In this document: positions 60,101 to 64,000 of the stretch, piece by piece | Layout: the number at the start of each line of letters is the position of its first letter | Numbering within the stretch: the first letter of the stretch is position 1 | NCBI GenBank assembly: GCA_030068145.1 | Contig: JAPJBO010000213.1 | Location: 218,857 to 282,856, forward strand | Source: Diplonema papillatum | Taxonomy: Eukaryota > Euglenozoa > Diplonemea > Diplonemida > Diplonemidae | Direction of reading: 5' to 3' | DNA length: 64,000 bases | Notes under the pieces: model-generated | What the model was told of the DNA's origin: nothing | The model's input: the letters and a program-made list of their open reading frames with translations, nothing else | The model's database searches: none | Made by a program: the position numbers and the translations under genes

Positions 60101-60203
60101 CCCCCCCACGCAATCTCCAGAACCGCAAGAAAGCCCAGCGCCCCTGGCGCCACAAGTACTCGACCTTGACGACGCAATGACAGGTGACGACGTCATAAAG
60201 TAA
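54195..60203 (+). CDS. LINE ORF2: AlkB dioxygenase - 2A - APE endonuclease - reverse transcriptase - Zn domains
   Basis: The frame is open from the codon after the ORF1 UGA; no in-frame ATG precedes the first domain, only a GTG at 54480, so read-through or reinitiation is implied. Counting from 54480 as residue 1: AlkB-like domain ~1-185 with NWYRKGVGISPH101KD103, His153 (in WTHGIRP) and Arg164/Arg170 (RVSLTYR), the full Fe(II)/2-oxoglutarate signature; Pro-rich linker ~190-220; 2A motif ~234-247 ending DVEQNPGP; APE endonuclease ~252-490 (CCQE281, GDLN with Asp414, RIDRIL, GHRLVTV); RT ~780-1060 (motif A LDFRKCFD, Asp926; NGILQGCP; YADD 1017-1020); CCHC knuckle 1349-1367; three Cys/His repeats ~1637-1738; basic tail with NLS-like KRKK and the ending LDLDDAMTGDDVIK. 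EN nicks target DNA and RT copies element RNA at the nick; the AlkB part could repair alkylated RNA or DNA (inference). Confidence 0.95.
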   Translation: MRQDPRATGGPKPSFGLPSPSNATRQFDHAATSEGGGRPSSSSFSPSLDAPGLIRPGVLPRGPDNAHKQTPHKDQHPRPTYGEGQRPGSKPPRSRVEGPIPGLSFQTIPRDLLERLSRAPELRPEAPWRRLGGGHGRETQQWGHAYRQGGPPVKLERGIPEGPLREAADVIRDRLGWEPDQLLANWYRKGVGISPHKDQQELGPKVATVSLLSDTVMEWERGTQRVRTPLPAGTLCHMEGEARNLWTHGIRPGDVAHDRVSLTYRAVHEGRAPCSSPTREEQGTLDPPTMPPPPPPPTPTPPPHQQPISTHLCQSKRTEESIRGSARERLLTAGDVEQNPGPGRTEMKFATLNVTSMLQYILAVNAVEADLLCCQEVTLLRCKRAQAEEYLRNWCCHWGPPPPGRLCRSSGSRSTTNAANGGLSTLVQRPIPAYDTMAALSHVAVRSPDRVSHTVVATGTGSTFVHVFNVYCPSGNGRAENEEREDMLEKVLFAAADSLGDVPILVMGDLNTEEDRSPVLRKALRNGWSDAAELHHARTGNTPPPPTFTSARTSGTRIDRILLNRIAACAFRQCVTTAVNVPGHRLVTVTLDIAALRQSVWRFKVPREIPTEGGSKWDLSDAEADREAVQRLANSEFAERLAAQRVEEAWLEWSRVSEQYLQDAFAVPVEERGRGSGRGMKTLPRRVCVTAGTATDGSGAANSRQLRLRKAIHRMERICSYLAQRRGPEAVPHEVSLCWQNCKRLAQACMEGDQGAGGFPDHEKAKQLLTALREETSRLGREGSAARFTKYRDKLNERADASRRCLATVCAGRAEPSGVLRTGAKMTANVDEMDEVLHTAWDAILRKYKDRPEPEYGPFRDRFQEHIDTHLMEPGTITGEELRTLLRKKPKKSASGVDGWRMAELRELPLPLLNALADVMNLVEVTGVWPASMTTALVSMVPKDESQDPLHTRPITVTSAVYRLWACRRLADIVLWQEKWIEEGQKGFRPGHRIEDVLMEIGLEMEDALLDGEPLYGVALDFRKCFDMVPREIVLRLAGDLGLHNRVLKPLRAIYRLLARRFKLPLGVGREFSVTNGILQGCPVSVILINALLSVVMKAVKKEAEGVSPKSYADDATLLSRLSEAALQKGVDVVDEFCTLTGMELNLQKTVAFSTRRRHQSTLRLRSVDALLRFGKSVTCLGALVSTAKNRTERSDSERVEKAAALAEGLRHAPFRYEKRVRIVQSNVLPAALSGCSFAPVSKVAMKRLTTSVMGLIWGGSNPKRAREMVLNFQEKGHLTDPSTCLAYRVTTAFYAACERLPRLLPLMESIRGRYAEEDLPLGPVGLAMKSMEECGHVWGPGPLSRTLRNGAIFDPIASTPSKRGHEVRADLRAKTWSRLVARRPGFEGVQRADLERTNSFWRMRECPAHTARLIRVALAGGVNTAEFTSRMRQAGAEPQAPSCKHCGSGDTEDEKHVFWDCGAYSHIRRREAHAELMAANRADWPRCTLEHGVVVPENAHFSRRLQEMMAEILAERAGLEARGWVARNPTTPWSRADAMPAEKLDHPFARIAPAWAWERNKAWGLPTFYALVAWLSDMEWTENGQASMLELAIDFELFSGLSIPLHENAPKGVRERGNVLRCMISALDKLATQQGLGSCERGERVCPTTSLSFMGITGISGVRPRPRFREAHTGTILEEQVKGSDVGTQFPTYPDWTAERAARWALPAPPQLHPDPVHMPGVGVEKALVTCATHHKGKCEACRALVRRDVPTVEMCCRHHHHADDGQPIAVCVEHSTTKCGECKTAAACCRSGHHACRTHGRGTCQECRRLPTLAQRRPAACCRRGHHQPNEPNAPATPGHSKKKKRPLSPTQVGVQRETPAGKRAAQAPPAVVKQKTATTGRAAKRPPPTPGTGERPALKKRVLGTPKESPIAGRKRKKAKATTPESGVQRKKRKALKASGYQKRPTSPSTPVPSRVKNVQACPHLCPPTQSPEPQESPAPLAPQVLDLDDAMTGDDVIK
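55179..55220 (+). other. 2A ribosome-skipping peptide in LINE ORF2
   Basis: Encodes RLLTAGDVEQNPGP, a perfect D-V-E-x-N-P-G-P consensus with the LLTxGDVE context of active 2A peptides. Skipping between Gly (55215) and Pro (55218) would release the AlkB part and begin the endonuclease-RT protein with Pro. It sits 12 codons before the first endonuclease residue. Confidence 0.93.
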
Positions 60204-60263
60204 CCTTAAGCGGCGACACAGTGCATGCTAATCCATGTGGTTCATGTACTTAAAAGAACTCAA

Positions 60264-60273
60264 TGCTTAACAG
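60264..60273 (+). repeat. LINE junction site 3 (TGCTTAACAG)
   Basis: Lies between the 3' end of copy B and the truncated 5' end of copy C. Confidence 0.85.
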
Positions 60274-62760
60274 GAGAGGTCCGACTCTAAGAGGGTAGAG
60301 AGGGCGGCAGCCCTAGCGGAGGGCCTCCGCCACGCGCCATTCCGGTACGAAAAGCGGGTCCGTATTGTGCAGTCGAATGTGTTGCCGGCAGCGCTATCGG
60401 GCTGCTCCTTCGCGCCGGTGTCAAAGGTGGCGATGAAGCGGTTGACGACGTCGGTGATGGGTCTGATCTGGGGTGGAGCAAACCCGAAGCGCGCGAGAGA
60501 AATGGTCCTGAACTTCCAGGAGAAGGGCCACCTGACGGACCCCGGTACGTGTTTAGCGTACCGGGTGACGACGGCGTTCTACGCGGCGTGCGAGAGGCTG
60601 CCGCGACTGCTACCTCTGATGGAGAGTATCCGGGGGCGGTACGCCGAGGGGGACCAACCCCTCGGCCCAGTCGGGCTGGCGATGAGGAGCATGGAGGAGT
60701 GTGGACACATATGGGAGCCTGGGCCCCTATCTCGCACGCTACGACGGAATGGTGCAGTGTTCGACCCGCTGGCCTCGTCGCCCTCGAAGAGGGGGCACGA
60801 AGTGAGGGCGGACCTGAGAACGAGGACGTGGGCCCGACTGATGGCGAGAAGGCCAGGATATCAGGGGCTGGAAAGAGCCGACTTGGAGCGCACGAATGCG
60901 TTCTGGAAGACGAGGGAATGTTCCGCGCACACGGCGAAGCTAATTCGAGTTGCGATTGCGGGGGGTGTGAACACGGCGGAGTTCACGTCGCGGATGAGGC
61001 AGGCTGGAGCTGAGCCGCAGGCGCCCAGCTGCAAGCACTGTGGGAGCGGCGTGACGGAGAACGAACAGCATATCTACTGGGACTGCGACGCATACTCACA
61101 CATTCGCCGGCGGGAAGCACACGCCGGGCTGATGGCGGCCAACCGAACCGAGTGGCCCCGATGCACGCTGGAACATGGTGTGGTTGTACCGGGGAACGCC
61201 CACTTATCGAGGCGGCTCCAGGAGATGATGGCTGAAATCCTTACGGAACGTGCAGGGCTCGAAGCACGTGGCTGGGTAGCCAGGAACCCCACGACCCCCT
61301 GGTCGAGAGCGGATGCGATGCCTGCCGAGAAATTTGACCACCCCTTTGCGCGGATTGCCCCGGCATGGACGTGGGAGCGAAACAAGACCTGGGGACTACC
61401 GACGTTTTATGCGTTGGTAGCGTGGCTGTCAGACATGCAGTGGACCGAGAGCGGGCAGGCGTCAATGCTAGAGCTTGCGATCGACTTTGAACTCGGGCCT
61501 CAGCATGCCGCTGCACGGGAATGCGCCGAAGGGGGTGAGAGAACGGGGAAACGTCCTGCGCTGCATGATGAGCGCGTTGGACAAGCTGGCGGCACAGCAA
61601 GGGCTGGGAAGCTGCATGAGAGGGGAGAGGGTGTGCCCGACGACGTCGCTGTCGTTCATGGGCATCTCGGGGATATCGGGTGTACGGCCCAGGCCACGCT
61701 TTCGCGAGGCACACACGGGGACGATACTTGAGGAACAAGTGAAAGGAAGCGATGTAGGGACGCAGTGCCCGGCGTACCCTGACTGGACGATCGGGAGAGC
61801 GGCGAGGTGGGCCCTGCCTGCCCCACCACAACTGCACCCAGACCCCGTGCATATGCCGGGTGTCGATATAGAGAAGGCACTCGTCACGTGCGCGACCCAT
61901 CACAAAGGGAAGTGTGAGGCGTGCAGAGCACTCGTCCGAAGGGACGTGCCCACGGTAGAGATGTGCTGCCGGCACCATCACCACGCGAACGATGGGCAGC
62001 CGATCGCGGTGTGCGCAGAGCACAGCACGACGAAGTGCGGCGAGTGCAAGACGGCGGCGGCGTGTTGCCGCAGCGGGCATCATGCCTGCCGCACGCATGG
62101 CAGAGGAACCTGCCAAGAGTGCAAGAGGCTCCCTACGCTGACGCAGAGGCGACCGGCGGCATGTTGCCGCCGCGGCCACCACCAGTCCAACGAACCGAAC
62201 CTCCCGTCAACCCCCGGACGCAACAAGAAGAAGAGGCCCTCCTCACCCACCCAGGTGGGCGTACAACGGGGAACGCCAGTTGGAAAGCGAGCGGCGCAAG
62301 CGCCGCCCGCGGCAACGAAAAAGGAGACGGCGACGACCGGACGGGCGACCAAAAGGCCGCCACCAACGCCAGGAACCAGCGAACGACCAGCGCTGAAGAA
62401 AAGGGTGCTAGGCACCCCGAAGGAAGGCCCGATCGCCGGCCGCAAGCGGAAGAAGACGAAGGCGACCACCCCCGACTCAGGGGTGCATCGAAGGAAGAAG
62501 AAGGTACCGAGGGCAGGCAGCTCTCAGAAACGACCGGGGACCACGGGCACACCAACGCCCTCGAAAGTGAAAAACGGACACACGTGCCCGCCCTCGTACT
62601 CGCCGACTCAGTCTCTGGAATCGCAAGAAAGCCAAACCCCGCTAGCTCCACAAATGCTCGACCTTGACGACGCAATGGCAGGTGACGACGTCATCCGATA
62701 ACCTGACTTTCAAGGCAGTGCATGTTAATCCACGTGGTTCATGTACTTAAAAGAACTCAA
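60274..62760 (+). mobile_element. LINE copy C, 5'-truncated, frame broken
   Basis: Corresponds to about 57771-60263 of copy B, starting within the region after the RT. ORF2 continues in one frame to about 61493, where TTTTCA of copy B is replaced by a single G (net loss of five bases); the rest, including the Cys/His repeats and basic tail, is open in another frame to the stop at 62699. The 3' UTR ends as in A and B. It lacks the RT and everything upstream. Confidence 0.93.
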
Positions 62761-62770
62761 TGCTTAACAG
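62761..62770 (+). repeat. LINE junction site 4 (TGCTTAACAG)
   Basis: Separates the 3' end of copy C from the leader of copy D. Confidence 0.85.
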
Positions 62771-63004
62771 TGCTCACGTGGGCGGTGTCTTCGGACAGCA
62801 CCTCGTGATGTTCGCATCACAAAACAAAGAAGACAGTGAAATGGTCGTTACCTGGTCGGGTTTCGCTCGCGACCGTTTCCTGAACAATCCTTCACTAAAT
62901 CCGCGGTTAAATAACCTGGCCTCAGTGGTGCAAGCACCACGCGCTCTTCAAACCCAAGAAACATTTTCCCCCCTCCTGGTGCAACCCACTGTGGACCTAC
63001 TGTG
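62771..63004 (+). mobile_element. LINE copy D, start of leader only
   Basis: Nearly identical to 51918-52162 of copy B, differing mainly in C-tract length. Similarity stops abruptly at 63004 and is followed within 20 bases by the terminal repeat of another element, so copy D appears interrupted or replaced there. Confidence 0.8.
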
Positions 63005-63023
63005 CACGGTGAGGTCCAGCCTC

Positions 63024-64000
63024 AGAAGCTGGAGTTAAAGCGGGAGTCTTGAAAAGCGGGTGTGCCACACCCGAAAAGCGGGTGTGGCACACCCGAAAAG
63101 CGGGTGTGGACTCCCGCTTTTCGGGTGTGGAACCCGGTTTTACGTTGGGGTTTTGGGGTTTTCTTGCGTTCTTTTTACCTGCGTTCTTTTTACCCGATTT
63201 TACGTTGGGGGTTTGGGGAGGTTTTGCGTTCTCTAAGCCCATTGAACCCCAAAAACAGATTTTTTGGCTCGAAATATTTGTCTTCAGTAGGTATTTTATT
63301 ATCTTCCCCACAGCCTTCAGGTGGGGCCACTCACTCTTCAACACACACTTGCACCATGTCGTCCGTCGCAAGTCTGCCACGAACACCTGAAGACGCGAAC
63401 AGAAAGCGGAAGCGCGCTGACAACGGCAATGACAGCGACAACGAAGACGAACAAGCGGTGTCAACGGTTGTGTCAGAGTTCATCGAGACCTACCTGGTCA
63501 AAAAGGTAGGTGTAGCACTGCGACTCAGCAGCCTCCGCCTCCTCATTGAAGAAGTGATGTCGACGAAGCTTCACAAACAGTCGCCGATCCTCATGCGCTG
63601 TATCAACGAGCATGTCACGGCGTCAAAACTGAGCGCTGGGGAGGTCAAGATGATGGCAAAAAATAAGACCCTCCCCGCCCAGTACCGCGTGGAAAGTAAA
63701 TCACGCGGGACACAGGATGTTAAGGTGTTCGGAGTCACCTGCGCAACAAGGCCATCGCTGCATGGAAGCAGGAGGGGCACGCGAAGTACGCCCTCTACAA
63801 CAGGGTGCGTCAAGCAACAAAACCCACGTTCAGGGACGCAGACCTCCAAACGGTACTTGCTTCAATCACCCAAGACCAGAGCACGGACGCCTCCCAAATC
63901 GAAGAGCAGAAGCCAGCCCGCGTCACCTTCCCTGTTACGACGCCGGGCGCGCCAGACGAAGGGTTCCATGTCACCCTCATTGAAGGACTGTTCACAAGGG
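63024..64000 (+). mobile_element. Left part of a TIR element, possibly autonomous, running off the window
   Basis: Begins AGAAGCTGGAGTTAAAG, identical to the left end of the 125-bp element at 24613. Next comes a hairpin block (63035-63123) made of AAAAGCGGGTGTG words and framed by TTAAAGCGGGAGTC and GACTCCCGCTTTT. No matching right end is found before 64000, and an open frame begins at 63356. The whole may be a DNA transposon of which the 24.6-kb unit is a deletion derivative; this is inference from the shared end. Confidence 0.5.
63356..64000 (+). CDS. Unknown partial protein, probably of the TIR element
   Basis: ATG at 63356 after a leader rich in GTTTTGGGG/TTTTAC words. The N-terminus is basic/acidic (RKRKRADNGNDSDNEDE, NLS-like), followed by a helical region (SSLRLLIEEVMSTKLH, KLSAGEVKMMAKNK). 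The initial frame stays open to the window end, but from about 63730 a different frame has the more protein-like sequence (HLRNKAIAAWKQEGHAKYAL, then TFRDADLQTVLASITQDQ). Removing 63694-63722 (GTAAAT…TTAAG, 29 bases) would connect the two, so either a very short intron or a frameshift lies there. No family recognised. The 3' end lies outside the window. Confidence 0.5.
   Translation, partial: MSSVASLPRTPEDANRKRKRADNGNDSDNEDEQAVSTVVSEFIETYLVKKVGVALRLSSLRLLIEEVMSTKLHKQSPILMRCINEHVTASKLSAGEVKMMAKNKTLPAQYRVESKSRGTQDVKVFGVTCATRPSLHGSRRGTRSTPSTTGCVKQQNPRSGTQTSKRYLLQSPKTRARTPPKSKSRSQPASPSLLRRRARQTKGSMSPSLKDCSQG

Larger units (their letters stand above)
51918..60263 (+). mobile_element. LINE copy B, apparently full length and intact
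   Basis: 8.35-kb non-LTR retrotransposon: leader 51918-52472, ORF1 52473-54194, in-frame ORF2 to 60203 and a short 3' UTR ending AAAAGAACTCAA. I place the 5' end at 51918 because the sequence right after TGCTTAACAG here is nearly identical to the sequence after TGCTTAACAG at 62771, as expected if both are starts of the same element. No poly(A) tail is present at the 3' end. The domain set (AlkB, 2A, APE endonuclease, RT, CCHC, Cys/His repeats) is unusual. No internal break was seen apart from the UGA between the ORFs. Clade undetermined; trypanosome ingi/L1Tc elements are the closest known precedent for 2A in LINEs. Confidence 0.9.

Overview
The window is nuclear DNA of an intron-poor eukaryote. 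It carries intact alpha-tubulin, two fibrillarins, a PTH2-type peptidyl-tRNA hydrolase and a FAM135-type lipase-fold protein, all as uninterrupted, GC3-rich reading frames, separated by long non-coding stretches full of minisatellites and mobile DNA. A protist or alga fits (a red alga would suit the scarcity of introns), but nothing here fixes the lineage.

Layout. 1-11 kb: FAM135-like gene with decaying tandem copies of its own 3' end, a retroelement fossil, and a polyglutamine/coiled-coil gene. 11.7-22.1 kb: one 10.5-kb open frame for a giant low-complexity protein with short tandem repeats, poly-Q/poly-N tracts and ubiquitin-like segments. 22-30 kb: mostly unassigned DNA with a small TIR element, the PTH2 gene and one doubtful minus-strand frame. 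31-35 kb: two fibrillarin genes whose coding sequences are practically identical while their flanks have diverged. 36.7-38.4 kb: a broken alpha-tubulin piece just upstream of the intact gene. 39.7-44.4 kb: arrays of a TTACCGATAAAT-type repeat and a large foldback palindrome with a 32-bp minisatellite expanded in one arm. 45.9-46.7 kb: an unknown gene with a C...H peptidase-like core and a histone-H1-like tail. 47.2-50.8 kb: repeats, retroelement fossil fragments and a domain strikingly rich in alternating pyrimidine-purine steps.

51-63 kb is the most interesting part: a head-to-tail array of one LINE family. A full-length copy (51918-60263) lies between truncated copies, and the same 10-mer TGCTTAACAG stands at every junction. 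The full copy encodes ORF1 and, in the same frame after a single UGA, a polyprotein with an AlkB-type 2-oxoglutarate/Fe(II) dioxygenase domain, a perfect 2A peptide motif, an APE-type endonuclease, a reverse transcriptase, a CCHC knuckle, a triple Cys/His repeat and a basic tail. The combination of stop-codon read-through, 2A separation, a nucleic-acid demethylase-like domain and insertion into its own end sequence is the best candidate here for an undescribed system. The fourth copy is cut off by another element, which starts with the same terminal repeat as the small element at 24.6 kb and carries an open frame that runs off the window.
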